Below the pieces are notes generated by a model. It did not search any database, was not told the DNA's origin, and was given only the letters and a program-made list of their open reading frames with translations. From contig CM077157.1 of the NCBI GenBank assembly GCA_039583875.1, positions 78,616,346 to 78,680,345 on the forward strand: 64,000 nt of DNA. The letters are read 5' to 3'. The translations under genes and the position numbers were made by a program. Within the stretch, counting starts at the first letter, position 1. Each line of letters opens with the position of its first letter. This document shows positions 44,430-56,159 of this stretch, in pieces. The DNA comes from Platanthera guangdongensis (lineage: Eukaryota; Streptophyta; Magnoliopsida; Asparagales; Orchidaceae).

Positions 44430-45394
44430 GGAATTCTACAAGAATTTATGCAGAATAAAATCAGTACCAAAATTTCAAATACAATTTATTTTAATTTGGA
44501 CTTCAATTAAAATACTCCCACTATTTTATTCGAAATGATAGCCCTCACTAATAATTCGAAGAGCTCATGCGAGCTACTCTCTTAATGGACAAGATCCGTA
44601 TTTCACCAACACTATGAGTCCGCTTTGGCGTTCCTCTCACGATGCGGTTATTTAGGTAGGCAACGCTTGCCAATTGCATCCTCATGCAATTCTTGTATGG
44701 TTAGTGAATAAATCCTTATTCGCATCCATCATATGGTGCATGACAACCCTATGCCTCTAGGCACTCAACTTTTGAGGTCACCTAGTTAAGCTGGACCCGA
44801 TGTCGACAGTGGGATATCACAATTATCCGCTCGCACCCTTACCAAGATAGATTAATGCACCTTGCTTTGGCAAGGCCACACTTCATTGATCGAGGCAGGA
44901 AGAGTGTCATCCATCGGAAGGCATCCGATCACTTAATATTTGATGAAGGGATTTGAATTTTAGGTTAACATTTAACCATGATCAACATTTGATCAATGTG
45001 CACATCCAAAGAAAAACAATTCTCCTAAAACCACATGCATCCCTTATGTGCACATCCTGACACCATCAACACTTGATAGAAGGAAGGGCTAAATCTGAAC
45101 TTCCGGAAACCTCCCAAATCCTCAGATTTACATGCATTGGACAAAGGCAAAGACAACTCAACTTAAAGCAGTAGACAAGCTCATCTCTCTATGTTGGATT
45201 CAAAATCCAAAACATACTCGAGGGATGGTTACTGCTAAGGAGACAACAATTTCTAACAATTAGAAATAACCATGAAATTCCAGACGTTCTTGGAAGGGTA
45301 CCAAGACTAAATCTAGACATTTAGAACACTTCTAAATCCCTAGGTTTACACGCACTGAAATAACAAAACTTCCAAAACAACAATCATGGCCAAA
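44430..45394 (-). other. Copia leader between primer site and gag
   Basis: About 960 bp without an ORF or recognisable similarity. This is long for a Copia leader. Confidence 0.6.
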
Positions 45395-45410
45395 CCTGGC
45401 TCTGATACCA
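45395..45410 (-). promoter_or_regulatory. Primer binding site, tRNA-iMet type
   Basis: Minus strand TGGTATCAGAGCCAGG, one base from the LTR end CCCAACA (45412). Confidence 0.9.
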
Positions 45411-45411
45411 C

Positions 45412-46314
45412 TGTTGGGTTTCTCTATGAGGATGACACAACGTTTGTGCACGCAGCGGAATAATAATACATCAAGAAAAACCCAAAGAGATGTGGATCGG
45501 GCCATGAACGTTGAATCAAGAAGTTAGCAAAACTAGGCAAAAATTACCTCGGTGGCATTGAGTCACAACTCAACGGAGATGTTCCAAACTTTGTCTCCTT
45601 GCTAGTGGCGAGTTCTTCATGGAATAATGTCCACGACTCTGCAGAAATCCACACGAGCGGGAGAACGCCGAGCTTTCCGTCGCACGGAAGATCGGGAAGA
45701 ACGATGACCGCACCTTGCTATTCCACGGACTGCTAGGTCCGCCCCAGGAAGAGCAGCACCAGCGATAGTCGCCGGAGAAGAGGAGGTCGACGGAGCGAAC
45801 ACGGCGGAGGCGGAACCCTTCCGTCGGCGGCGGGATTCGGGATCGGCAGAACGAACGCGGAACAGTTTCCGTCGGGTTCGATTCGCACAGCAGCCAAAAG
45901 CTTAAGTCCCGATAAAACCCTAAGTGTTGTATTTATACCAAAGGTATAAATAAACCTAGGCGTATCGCTATCCGCAGACTACCCAAGAATAAGGTTCAGA
46001 ATCGGCGAGTAACAATCGGCGAGAGTCGGCAAGAATCAGCGAGAATCGGCGAGAATCGATCAGCAAGTATCACCATGGATCTGCGAGAATCAGAGTACAA
46101 TACTCGACGATTCTCGTCGATCGTCGAGCCGCGGTCGACGATACATGTCGAAGTCATCGATCGTCGAGAATCAACATATTTATTCTCGACGATTCTCATC
46201 GATCGGCGAGAATCAGAGAGACGATTCTCGCCGATCGGCAGGAATCAGAAGACGATTCTCGACAAATGTTATCGACCCTCGGACGACAATCCTAACCAGC
46301 CCTCCAAAGCAACA
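45412..46314 (-). repeat. Copia 5' LTR (minus strand)
   Basis: Ends CCCAACA at 45412; the outer end is proposed at 46314 (minus start TGTTGC), giving matching TGTTG/CAACA ends and 903 bp. TATA box (minus GGTATAAATAC, 45929-45939). Upstream of it, 45995-46280 is packed with TCGGCGAGAATC and TCGACGATTCTC units. Confidence 0.65.
45995..46280. repeat. TCGGCGAGAATC / TCGACGATTCTC array
   Basis: More than fifteen units in both orientations. Short self-complementary pairs such as CGACGATTCTCGTCG (46103-46117) occur repeatedly. It lies directly upstream of the TATA box in minus orientation. Confidence 0.85.
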
Positions 46315-46531
46315 TTTGCCCAACCCCACCATCCTTTAAGGCAACACTTTGCCCATGACCCCATTCAGGTCGGTGATTGGCAACTTTTAACAACACAGTC
46401 AATCATCCAACTTCTCCACATCTCTTATGTGCGACCCTACAGGCTCATATCGCATTGGCAGTGAGATTACATGTTTGATCACTTCCAGATCACAATGGTA
46501 ACTCCAACAGCGAGCCGTGTAGGAGTCGTAA
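46315..46531. other. Unassigned filler
   Basis: Contains two copies of GCAACA(C)TTTGCCCA near 46309-46365 and no coding similarity. It replaces roughly the part of RT missing from the host chromovirus. Confidence 0.4.
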
Positions 46532-47677
46532 CCTTTGAAGTCGGCGGCCGATGTACGAAGCTTTCTTGGACTTGCTGGGTACTACCACAAGTTCGTGAAA
46601 GGATTCTCCAAGATTTCCCTTCCTCTTATTTCTTTGACGAAGAAAGGTGTGCCATTTGAGTGGACTCCCCAATGTGAAGAGGAGTTCCAAGAGCTGAAGG
46701 AAAGGCTTACCTCCGCCCACATCCTTGCACTTCCATCTGGTAAGGAAGGATTTCAGGTTTACACCGACGCATCGTATCAAGGGATGGGAGCAGTACTGAT
46801 GCAGCACGGGCACGTGATCGCATATGCTTCAAGACAGTTAAAGAAACATGAAATTAATTACCCGATCCATGATTTAGAGTTGGGAGTAGTGGTGTTCGCC
46901 TTGAAGGTCTGGAGGCACTATCTATATGGCGTCCACTGTGAGATCTTTTCAGACCACAAAAACTTGAAGTACGTTCATACACAGAAGGAGTTGAACTTGA
47001 GGCAACGACGATGGTTAAAGTTTCTGTGCGATTATGAGTTCACCTTAAACTATCATCCTGAAACGGCGAACTAGGTAGACGATGCATTGAGTAGAAAAGT
47101 GCCAGACTCTTGCCCAGAGTCTCGGTTGATGAGTATGGAGTTGGCTCGGATGATTGAGGAGATGGATATTACTTTGGTATTCAAGGCTCCTTCAGCAGAG
47201 TATGCGTAGTATTTGGCAAGCATGAGCATAGTTTGTGATATCCGGGACCGGATTCGGGTGGAGCAAGGAATGGATACGGCCTTGGCCCCAACAATCAAGA
47301 TAATTGAAGATGGGACTACTGATGATTACACACTAAAAGATGGCTTTGTTTATTTCCGTGGCCGACTCTATATTCCCAAGGGCGGAAAAATCCGAGAAGA
47401 TATCTTGAGAGAGGCACATATCTCTCAATATTCAGTACACCCGGGTATTGCCAAGATGTACACCGGCTTATGGAAGACAATGTGTTGGTCGGGAATGAAG
47501 AAGGATGTTCGTTACTATGTTACACATTGCGAAGCATGTCAAAGGGTGAAGGCCGAATGTAAGAGTCCCGGTGGTTTGTTGCAGTCATTTCCCATCCCCG
47601 AGTGGATGTTTGAGGATATCTCCATGGACTTTGTCAATGGGCTACCTCGCTCCCGCTCCGGGAATGACTCAGTGTGG
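46532..47677 (+). pseudogene. Chromovirus RT end, RNase H and integrase N-half
   Basis: Resumes the host element: [19 protein letters not shown] (RT connection), [17 protein letters not shown] and [12 protein letters not shown] (RNase H), a stop at 47072-47074 (TAG where Gln is usual, before VDDALSRK), then a second stop near 47207. Integrase starts with the HHCC region (HISQYSVHPG...CEACQRVK) and the first catalytic Asp (SMDFVNGLPRSRSGNDSVW). The frame is cut after TGTGG (47673-47677) by Athila C and resumes at 60848. Confidence 0.92.
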
Positions 47678-47849
47678 TGATGAATTGTAATTATACGTAT
47701 TTTTATGCACATTAATTTAGTCATTTTCATTTATTTTCGTCGTTTTTTCTTATTTTTGTTCAATAAAATGCTTATATTCTTGTAAATTTTCTCCTAACTT
47801 GTTTTATTTTATTTTGCAGAAAAATTCCAAAATCTGCCAAAATTTGGGA

Positions 47850-48400
47850 AGTACACGCCTGTGACACATTGGTCACGCCCGTGACCGGGCCGTGACTGCG
47901 CATTTCCCGTGAAATCGAAAAATTTCTGAAGTAAAAGCCTGACACGCCTGGGGTCACGCCCGTGTCACCCGACACGGGGCGTGACCCAAGCTCGTGTCCT
48001 CTCCTCTCGACGAATTCCTCTCGACGATCATCGAGTGTCGACACCAAAAGTCACGCCTAGCGTCACGCCCGTGACCTGGGGCGTGACTTAATTTCCGCTC
48101 GACGATTTCGACTCGACACTTTCCACTCGACATTCGTCGAGTGTCGACCCCAACTGTCACGCCCATAGTCACGCCCGTGACCCGGGGCGTGACCTTTCCA
48201 GCTGGCCCGACAAGATGCTGCCGAGGACTTTTGACGCAACCCGCGCCCGGTTCTACCTCCCCGACACGCCCAGAGTCACGCCCGTGACCTGGGGCGTGAC
48301 TGCTGCGAACTCAGCCCGAAGTCAACTTTGCTGTCCAATCGCCGGCCGCCTTCATGAATAGTACTGTCACGCCCCCCCTACACGCCCGTGACCGAGGGCG
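47850..48400 (+). repeat. GTCACGCCC hairpin array in Athila C U3
   Basis: Three exact hairpins with 9-bp stems GTCACGCCC/GGGCGTGAC and 8-base loops lie at 48062-48087, 48168-48193 and 48275-48300, with further imperfect units before and after. Between them are CTCGACGA/TCGTCGAG palindromes; the 3' LTR copy has a perfect 16-bp palindrome CTCGACGATCGTCGAG at 58223-58238. The TATA box starts about 20 bp after the array. Confidence 0.9.
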
Positions 48401-48420
48401 TGTACTTAGAAATTTTTTCC

Positions 48421-48428
48421 TATAAATA
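48421..48428 (+). promoter_or_regulatory. TATA box, Athila C 5' LTR
   Basis: CCTATAAATAGCCC, conserved in the 3' LTR at 58623-58630. Confidence 0.75.
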
Positions 48429-49319
48429 GCCCAGTTCTGTAAGGTCCAAGGGTTCAGATTTTTGGGCCAAGTTAGTGTCTTTTTGTGGGCTTAATACGTG
48501 GATACTAGTGCTATGTAAGGAGATTTCTCCCTTCTTATTTCATGTTTTGTTTTGCTTTATCTTTTAGCTTTGTAATAGTTTGAAAATTTTAATAAAAATG
48601 TTAGATTTTTTCTCTCTATTTAGCATGAAAAATTCATTTGGATGGCTCAGCTCTTTCCCTTTTAATCCTTGGTTTTATCTTTGTTCTTCACTTAGTTCTT
48701 CATTTATGAAAGGTGTGTGTGTGTATGAGTGTAATGTATTTACTTTCCATGTCTTTTTTCCCTTAACTTGTCTTCATGCTTAGGATTTTGATTTCATTCT
48801 TATGATTTTATAAAAGATATTTAAAAAGTGATTTTGTTCTTTTTTACTTAGTTTTCTTTTAGGATTGTAAAACCTCTTTTGTTCTTTTCATCTTCTTTTT
48901 CACCTTTTTTATCACTTTCATAACATCATAAGAATGAAAATATTGGTATTTTAATTTTCCAAAAACTTTGGTTTTTAATTTGTTTTGAAAAACTTTTGTC
49001 TTCTAAAAATTGAAATTTTCTCTTTTTATTTGTTTTTTTGCAAAACCTAAGCATGAAAAAGTTAAAGTTTTAATTTTTAGGTAACTTTGATTTTTCTTTG
49101 TTATTTGTGTGTGTGAGTGTAGGTGTATAACTTTTATGCTTTGATTTAAATTGTGTAGAGTGTGTGAGTGTAGGTGTTAAATTTTAATGCTTTCTTTTTA
49201 ATTGCTTTCTTTCAATGCTTTATTCAAATTATGTAGAGTGTGTGAGTGTAGGTGTATAATTTTATTGCTTTCTTGAATTTCTTATGGAGTGTGTGTGTCT
49301 GTGTGTATTTTTTTCCGCC

Positions 49320-49660
49320 TACTCGTTAAGAGTTAAATGGTGCATCATTTTCATTTTCAGTCCTACTCGTTCGAGTAGGACTTGTAATTTTTCTTTCTTT
49401 ATTTTTCCGCCTACTCACTTGAGTTTAAATGGCCGGACTTTATTTCCCGCCTACTCGTTTGAGTAGGATTTGTAATTTTTCTTTCTTTATTTTTTCCGCC
49501 TACTCACTTGAGTTAAATGGCCGGACTTTTTAGCCATGTAATCGCATTTATTTTCTCCTACTCATTTGAGTAGGAATCGCTTTCATTTCAGTCCTACTCG
49601 TTTGAGTAGGACTTGCAATTTTCAGCCTTTATTTACCGCCCCGACTCGTTTGAGTGGGAC
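49320..49660 (+). repeat. Tetraloop hairpin series in LTR leader
   Basis: Five stem-loops of the form CCTACTC-GTTT-GAGTAGG: 49360-49381 (9-bp stem, loop GTTC), 49450-49467, 49556-49575, 49591-49612 and 49641-49658. Half-units CGCCTACTCACTTGAG lie between them. All lie downstream of the TATA box and would be in the element RNA. Confidence 0.88.
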
Positions 49661-50650
49661 TGGCAAATTTGAATTATGCAAATTTCTTTTTATGTGTAAC
49701 TTAGTTCCTTTCTAATTTATAATTTGGAGTGTGCGTGAGTTCTTGTTTTAGCTAATTTTTCAGTTTTCTAAATGTTGTTATTTTTCTTGTGTCCCTTTCT
49801 TATAAACGTTTAGTGTTTAATTCCGAGCTCACGCCTCACTAAATTATAAGCCGTCCCCATACCGATGTGTGGCTAATCTCTATTAGCCTCGGCATCGAAG
49901 AGCATTGGGACATTTAAAATGATTTATAATAATTGAAGCTCTTTATTTTCATTTTAATTTAAGCACTTAGGGTTTACCCCGGGTTTACGACGCGTAGGAC
50001 CACATATCGATGTGTGGGCCCTATTTCCGTAGTTCATATGCTAGCTAGCCGAGAGGCCGTGCATATGGACCGATCACCCCTGGGTAAATAGAGTTGCGTG
50101 CATACCCTCGAGAGAGGACAAGCGTAATTCTACCGGATTGGGTTCCCCACCTAATAGCGGGGTTCTTAGCGTAAAGCGGGCGTTAAGAGGAATCCTTCGT
50201 CGGACTAACGTTCGGTCGAATAGTCTTAACGTTTAGGTGAGTGATATCCCTATAGCTAGGTGAGCTCACATTTGTGGAACCTCCACGGCCAAGTTACCTT
50301 ATTATTAATTTGAAAACTAAGTCTTTTTATTATTAAAAATTGTTTTAGTCTTAATCCGATTCGATGCCAAGCGTTAACACTTCATCGAATATTGTCTAAA
50401 TCGTTTTTTCGCTCCTTTGCTTTTCCGTCTTTTATTAAGTAAAAAAATCCATCTTTCTTTCAGTAAAATAATAGTCCTCCCGGAGGAGTAAGAATAGTCA
50501 ACGCGACCCCGAGAACAATACGACCTCGGTATTCCCCCGAATATCGAGTACTACTTGCGATAGGTGCACTTGCCTACCCGAGCAAGCCCGCGGCGATCGA
50601 CTCACCGAACCAACCACAGTAAGAGTCTGTTCGCCGGCACATCAAGTTTT

Positions 50651-50668
50651 TGGCGCCGTTGCCGGGGA
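50651..50668 (+). promoter_or_regulatory. Primer binding site, tRNA-Asp type
   Basis: TGGCGCCGTTGCCGGGGA, the standard Athila/Tat primer site, six bases after the LTR end. Confidence 0.92.
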
Positions 50669-50801
50669 CTCTCTTTTTGAGTTGCTATTTCGAATTCCGG
50701 AGTCTATTAATTTTACTTATTTTCTAAAAAAAAAAAACTAAAAACTTAATTTTAAAAACAAAAAAACATGAGTTTATTTTGTTTTATTTTTGTTTGGGTG
50801 T

Positions 50802-52358
50802 ATGACCCGAGGACAACCCTCAGAGTCTGAAGATTTAGACTTCGACCCTGAGATCGAACGCTCTCTTGCGCGTATCCGATCTCATCGCCGAAATCCTTCT
50901 TTAGATCCCGAGGAATCTATCGGAGAACCCACTGTTGTAATTATGGCCGCACCTAACCTTCCCCCGGCGGTCGAGCGTACTATGTCTTATTACGCCCGGC
51001 CTAACCTGGATGATTCTGGGTCGAGTATTGTTCGCCCTGCGGTGGCCAATAATAATTTTGAAATAAAGTCAAGTGTCATTCAAATGGTCCAAAATGCCGT
51101 GCAGTTCGATGGACTGCCGAATGAGGACTCGAATGTCCACTTGTCCAATTTCTTGGAGATATGCGACACCTTCAAGATCAATGGCTTCACTGATGACGCC
51201 ATTCGTTTGCGCTTATTTCCTTTTTCCCTTAAGTCCAAAGCCAAGGCGTGGTTGAATGCCCTCCCGCGAGGATGTATCACCAAGTGGGCTGAGTTGACAG
51301 AACGGTTCCTAACGAAGTACTTTCCGCTCGTAAAAACTGCAAAGTTGCGCGCGGACATTTCTTCGTTTGTGCAGAACGATCCTGAGTCTCTATACGAGAC
51401 TTGGGAACGGTTTAAGGAATTCCTCCGCCGTTGCCCTCACCACGCGCTGCCAACGTGGTTGCAAGTTCAAATTTTTTATAATGGGCTGAATTTTCAGACG
51501 CGTCAAATGATTGACGCGGCTGCTGGGGGTACGCTTAACAACAAAACCCCCGAGGCCGCCCAGGCTTTATTCGAAGAGATGGCTATGAACGCCTATCAAT
51601 GGAATGTCCCGCGGGGACGGCCAAAGCCGGCGGCGGGTCTTTTTGAAGTGGATGCCACTGCTCTCTTGACCCTTCAAGTTGAAAGGTTAACAAAGCAGGT
51701 GGCGGAGATGTCTGCTGCCTCCTCCACTCCGCCTTGTTTTATTCCCCCTAATGCCTGCGTAGCTGAAGAGTTCGTGGACTTCATGGGAAATTCGGGTCGT
51801 CCTCCCTTCAACCCCAACAACAACCCTTATAGTAATAACTATAATCCGGGTTGGAGGAATCACCCCAACTTCTCGTGGAGCAACCCAAATAATGCTCAGC
51901 GTCCCCCTATTTCTTTTGCGCCCGGATTTCTTCCTCCCCCTCCTCTTCCGAAACCCTCCCCGATGGAGGAACATTTTTCGAAGTATATTGCGTCCAACGA
52001 GTCAAATATTCGGAACATCACCGGATCGCTAAAAACACTCGAACAACAGGTTGGACAGCTGGCGAGGATGATGTCCGAGCGCGCGCTCGGGGCACTGCCG
52101 GGAAACACGGAGCCCAATCCGCGGGAAAATGCCAACACTATAACCCTCCGTAGCAGAAAGGAGGTGGTCGATTCAAAACGTACCGATCCTCAGGTACATA
52201 TTTCACCTCCGACCCCTCTTCCCCTTTCTTCGCTTACGCCGCCTTTACCTATTATAAAAGAAAAAATTATTTTAAACAAGGCTCTTCCATATCCGCATAA
52301 GTTAGAAAACGAGCGTAAGGACGCGCAATATGAAAAATTTATTTTATTATTAAAATAA
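50802..52358 (+). CDS. Athila C Gag
   Basis: Open frame of 518 codons from ATG 50802 (MTRGQPSESEDLDFDPEIE), the same start as Athila B; an in-frame TTG four codons upstream is not needed. The capsid region (about residues 75-250) has NNNFEIKSSVIQMVQNAVQF, ICDTFKINGFTDDAIRLRLF, TKYFPLVKTAKLRADISSF and CPHHALPTWLQVQIFYNGLN, the Athila gag pattern. A coiled-coil-like LTLQVERLTKQVAEM, Pro/Asn-rich linkers and LEQQVGQLARMMSERALGAL follow. No zinc knuckle. The frame ends TAA at 52356-52358 and continues in the same frame into pol, so gag and pol are separated by one stop codon. Gag forms particles in the cytoplasm. Confidence 0.88.
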   Translation: MTRGQPSESEDLDFDPEIERSLARIRSHRRNPSLDPEESIGEPTVVIMAAPNLPPAVERTMSYYARPNLDDSGSSIVRPAVANNNFEIKSSVIQMVQNAVQFDGLPNEDSNVHLSNFLEICDTFKINGFTDDAIRLRLFPFSLKSKAKAWLNALPRGCITKWAELTERFLTKYFPLVKTAKLRADISSFVQNDPESLYETWERFKEFLRRCPHHALPTWLQVQIFYNGLNFQTRQMIDAAAGGTLNNKTPEAAQALFEEMAMNAYQWNVPRGRPKPAAGLFEVDATALLTLQVERLTKQVAEMSAASSTPPCFIPPNACVAEEFVDFMGNSGRPPFNPNNNPYSNNYNPGWRNHPNFSWSNPNNAQRPPISFAPGFLPPPPLPKPSPMEEHFSKYIASNESNIRNITGSLKTLEQQVGQLARMMSERALGALPGNTEPNPRENANTITLRSRKEVVDSKRTDPQVHISPPTPLPLSSLTPPLPIIKEKIILNKALPYPHKLENERKDAQYEKFILLLK

Positions 52359-55300
52359 ATTCACATTAATGTTCCTTTTTGCGAGGCTATCTCGCAAATG
52401 CCCAAATATGCGAAATTTTTAAAAGAACTACTTTCTAATAAACGCAAATTAGATGATATTTCGCATGTATCTCTCAACGCTGTCTGCTCGGCGGCCCTTA
52501 CTAATAAATTGCCCGCAAAACAAAACGACCCGGGACGGTTTTCCATCCCGTGCCTTTTTGGCGATATATTAGTAAAGTACGCCTTAGCTGATTTAGGGGC
52601 TAGCATTAATCTGATGCCGTTCTCGCTCTTTTCACGTTTAGGTTTGGGTACTCCTAGTCCTACGAATATGCGCATCCAATTAGCAGATCGCTCGGTTAAG
52701 TTCCCTATCGGGGTAGTGGAGGACGTCCTTGTCCGAGTCGACAAGTTTACCTTCCCGGTAGACTTCGTCATCTTAGATATCGAGGAGGACGCCGAGGTAC
52801 CAATAATACTCGGTCGCCCTTTTCTCGCCACCTCCCGCGCACTAATAGATGTTAGTAATGGTAGCCTTCTCCTCCGAGTAGGCGATGACCAAGTTACTTT
52901 CTCTATTAATCCCTCGATGGACAATTTGTCATCGAGCGATGATTTCTGCTATTCTTTAGATACCTTTTTCGGAGATCGTTCTTCTCACATTTTCGAGTCC
53001 GTATTTTTAAACGACGATATTTATGCGCTCGAAAATTTTAACTGCGATGAGGATACGTCAATAGACTTGCCTTTCGAACCAATTGGTAAGAAAGACATAG
53101 GCATTAAAACCTCCCTAGAAGAACCGCCCATCCTAGACCTCAAACCCTTACCCGCCTCGCTCAAGTACGCTTTTTTGGGAAAAGGAAATACGCTCCCCGA
53201 TATCATTTCTTCGGACTTGAGTGATTCGGAGACTTCCGATTTATTGGAAGTTTTATTTAAACATCGCCACGCAATTGCGTGGCAAATCTCTGACCTAAAG
53301 GGGATTAGCCCCTCCTTTTGCACCCATAAGATTTTTCTTAACGATAATTGCCGCAAAACGATACAGCCGCAGCGTCGTCTTAACCCAAACATGAAAGACG
53401 TCGTTAAAGCCGAAATCATTAAGTTATTAGATGCGGGGATTATCTACCCTATTTCGGACAGTGCATGGGTTAGTCCCGTGCATGTCGTGCCTAAGAAAGG
53501 CGGTCTTACCGTAGTGGCGAATGAGCATAACCAGCTTGTCCCAACTCGTACTGTTACGGGTTGGCGAGTGTGCATCGACTATAGGAAACTTAACGACGCC
53601 ACCCGCAAGGACCATTTCCCTCTGCCATTTTTAGACCAGATTTTAGAGCGTTTATCCGGTCATCTGTATTATTGTTTTCTTGATGGTTTATCGGGGTTTT
53701 TCCATATCCCCATTTCCCCCGATGATCAAGAGAAAACAACTTTTACTTGCCCGTTCGGTACCTTCGCATATCGAAGAATGCCATTTGGACTCTGCAACGC
53801 TCCAGCTACATTTCAAAGATGTATGCTAGCGATCTTTGGCGAGCTAGTAGAAGACATTATGGAAGTCTTTATGGATGACTTCTCTGTTTTCGGACGCTCT
53901 TTTCCCGATTGCATTAACAATTTAGATCGTGTCCTTCAACGGTGCGAGGACACAAGCCTTGTTTTAAATTTGGAAAAATGCAACTTTATGGTTCGAGGTG
54001 GTTTGGTCCTCGGCCATATGATTTCGTCTAAGGGGATAGAGGTGGATAAGGCCAAGATAGAAATTATAGAAAAACTTCCGCATCCAACAAACGTAAAATC
54101 TATTAGGAGTTTCTTAGGCCATGCGGGCTTTTATCGACGCTTTATTCAAGACTTTTCAAAAATAACAAAGCCGCTAACTCACCTCTTGGAAAAGGAATCA
54201 CGCTTCATCTTTAGTAGCGAATGCGAGTCCGCCTTTAATTTAATAAAACAAAAACTTATCTCTTCACCAATTTTAGTGGCCCCTAATTGGTCCCTTCCGT
54301 TCGAAATAATGTGCGACGCTAGTGATATTGCCTTAGGTGCCGTTCTTGGCCAACGCGTAGAAAAACATTTTCATCCTATTTATTACGCTAGCAAGACGCT
54401 CACTTCCGCACAAATAAATTACACGACAACGGAAAAGGAACTCTTAGCCGTCGTTTTTGCTTTCGATAAGTTTCGCTCGTATATAATGCTTTCTAAAGTT
54501 ATCGTTTTTACCGATCACTCCACGCTTAAGTATTTATTAGCTAAAAATGATGCGAAGCCCCGCCTTCTTCGATGGATTCTCCTCCTACAAGAGTTTGATT
54601 TGGAGATCCGAGATAAGCGGGGAGCGGAAAATCTAGCAGCGGACCACCTCTCCCGTTTAGAAAATCCGGGTGCGGAAGCGCTCGTCGAATCTGAAATAAA
54701 TGTCAGATTCCCCGAGGAACGCCTTCTTGACATTAATAAATCTTCGTCATCTTCGCCTTGGTTCGCAGATTTTGCAAATTTCTTAGTAGCGCGGGTCCTT
54801 CCAAAAGAGTTTTCCAGTCATCAAAAGAAGAAATTCTTTTCTGACTTGAAAAATTTCTTTTGGGAGGACCCATTTCTTTTTCGTATCTGCGCGGACCAAG
54901 CGGTTCGACGATGCGTTGCGGGTGTGGAGTGCTAACAAATTCTTAAGCACTGCCACGAGGGTCCAGCCGGTGGGCATTATCAAGCCAACTGGACCGCTCG
55001 GAAGGCGCTAGAGGCGGGCTACTTTTGGCCCACTCTCTTCAAAGACGCGCATAATTTTGTGCGCGCATGCGATAGCTGTCAGCGGTCGGGTAACATCTCT
55101 CGTCGCGACGAGATGCCCCAAAACATGTTTTTAGAGTGCGAAGTCTTCGATTTGTGGGGCATAGATTTTGTTGGCCCCCTAGCTCCGTCTTTCAAAAATA
55201 TGTATATTTTAGTGGCGGTCGACTACGTATCGAGGTGGGCGGAAGCGCAAGCTCTCCCCACCAACGATGCGCGAGTCGTCGTTACATTTCTTAAAAAATT

Positions 55301-55980
55301 ATTTTCTCGCTTCGGCACGCCTCGCGCAATTGTTAGTGATAGGGGAACGCATTTCTGTAACGCTCTTATGGCTAAGACGTTAGCTAAATACGGAGTCACG
55401 CACAAACTTGCCACCCCCTACCACCCGCAAACAAGTGGCCAAGTCGAGGTAGTAAATCGAGAGATTAAGCGAATTTTAGAAGAAACCGTTTCGCTAAATA
55501 GGAAAGATTGGTCCGTTAAACTCGACGATGCATTGTGAGCGTATCAGACGGCTTACAAAACCGCTATTGGATGTACGCCGTTCCGGTTAGTCTACGGCAA
55601 AGCGTGCCATTTACCCGTAGAATTAGAACATCGCGCACTTTGGGCTTTAAAACTCTTAAACCTCGACTCCAACTTAGCCGCTCAGAATAGAAAACTGCAA
55701 CTAAATGAGCTCGATGAATAGCGTGCGAACGCTTACGAGAGCAATAAATTCTATAAGGAGCGCTCTAAGTTATATCACGATCGAAAAATCAAGTCCCCAA
55801 AATTATTTTCTCCGGGCGATCTTGTCCTTCTTTACAATTCACGTCTTAGGCTTTTTCCAGGTAAATTAAAATCTAGATGGTCCGGTCCCTTCCTAGTTGA
55901 AGAAGTATTTCCTTATGGAACCGTACTCGTCTCCCACCCGGACAAAGGCTCTTTTAAAGTAAACGGTCATCGGTTAAAGT
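52359..55980 (+). pseudogene. Athila C pol (protease, RT, RNase H, integrase), four stops
   Basis: The frame of gag continues after 52358: [20 protein letters not shown], protease [16 protein letters not shown] (about 52580), RT ([20 protein letters not shown]; catalytic FMDDFSVFG at about 53870), RNase H ([25 protein letters not shown]) to a stop at 54933-54935. Integrase follows in the same frame: HHCC ([11 protein letters not shown]...CDSCQRSG), catalytic [15 protein letters not shown] and GQVEVVNRE, a stop at 55536-55538 (TGA where Trp is usual), another at about 55719 (TAG), then GDLVLLYNSRLRLFP. There is no frameshift. Dead by stops only. Confidence 0.9.
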
Positions 55981-56159
55981 CTTACATCGCGGGCGACCCA
56001 GTGATCGGTTTTAGCGAAACCATAACTTTCCTCCACATTATAAACCCGCCAAAACAGTCAAGCTACACGACTATAAACAAAGCGCACCTGGGAGGCACCC
56101 CTCGCTTATCTTTTTCGCCCTTTCCTCATTACCTTTGCTGCTTTTTCTAATAAACGCAG

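Larger units (their letters stand above)
41291..46314 (-). mobile_element. Copia element (minus strand), 3' end lost
   Basis: It has a 5' LTR (45412-46314), primer site, a long non-coding leader, gag and pol up to the RT/RNase H junction. There it stops abruptly and is fused to Athila B leader sequence. RNase H, polypurine tract and 3' LTR are missing. Confidence 0.85.
47678..50644 (+). repeat. Athila C 5' LTR
   Basis: U3 (47678-48420) has an array of GTCACGCCC hairpins mixed with CTCGACGA/TCGTCGAG palindromes (47850-48400) and a TATA box at 48421-48428. R/U5 is very long (about 2.2 kb) and contains the CCTACTC hairpin series (49320-49660). The last 800 bp resemble Athila leaders (CGATGTGTGG, CCTCGAGAGAGG). 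Confidence 0.93.

Noticed and set aside
52361..52924. 187-codon open frame on the minus strand
   Set aside because: Antisense shadow of Athila C pol; Athila B shows a similar antisense opening at the same place, as expected from shared coding bias.
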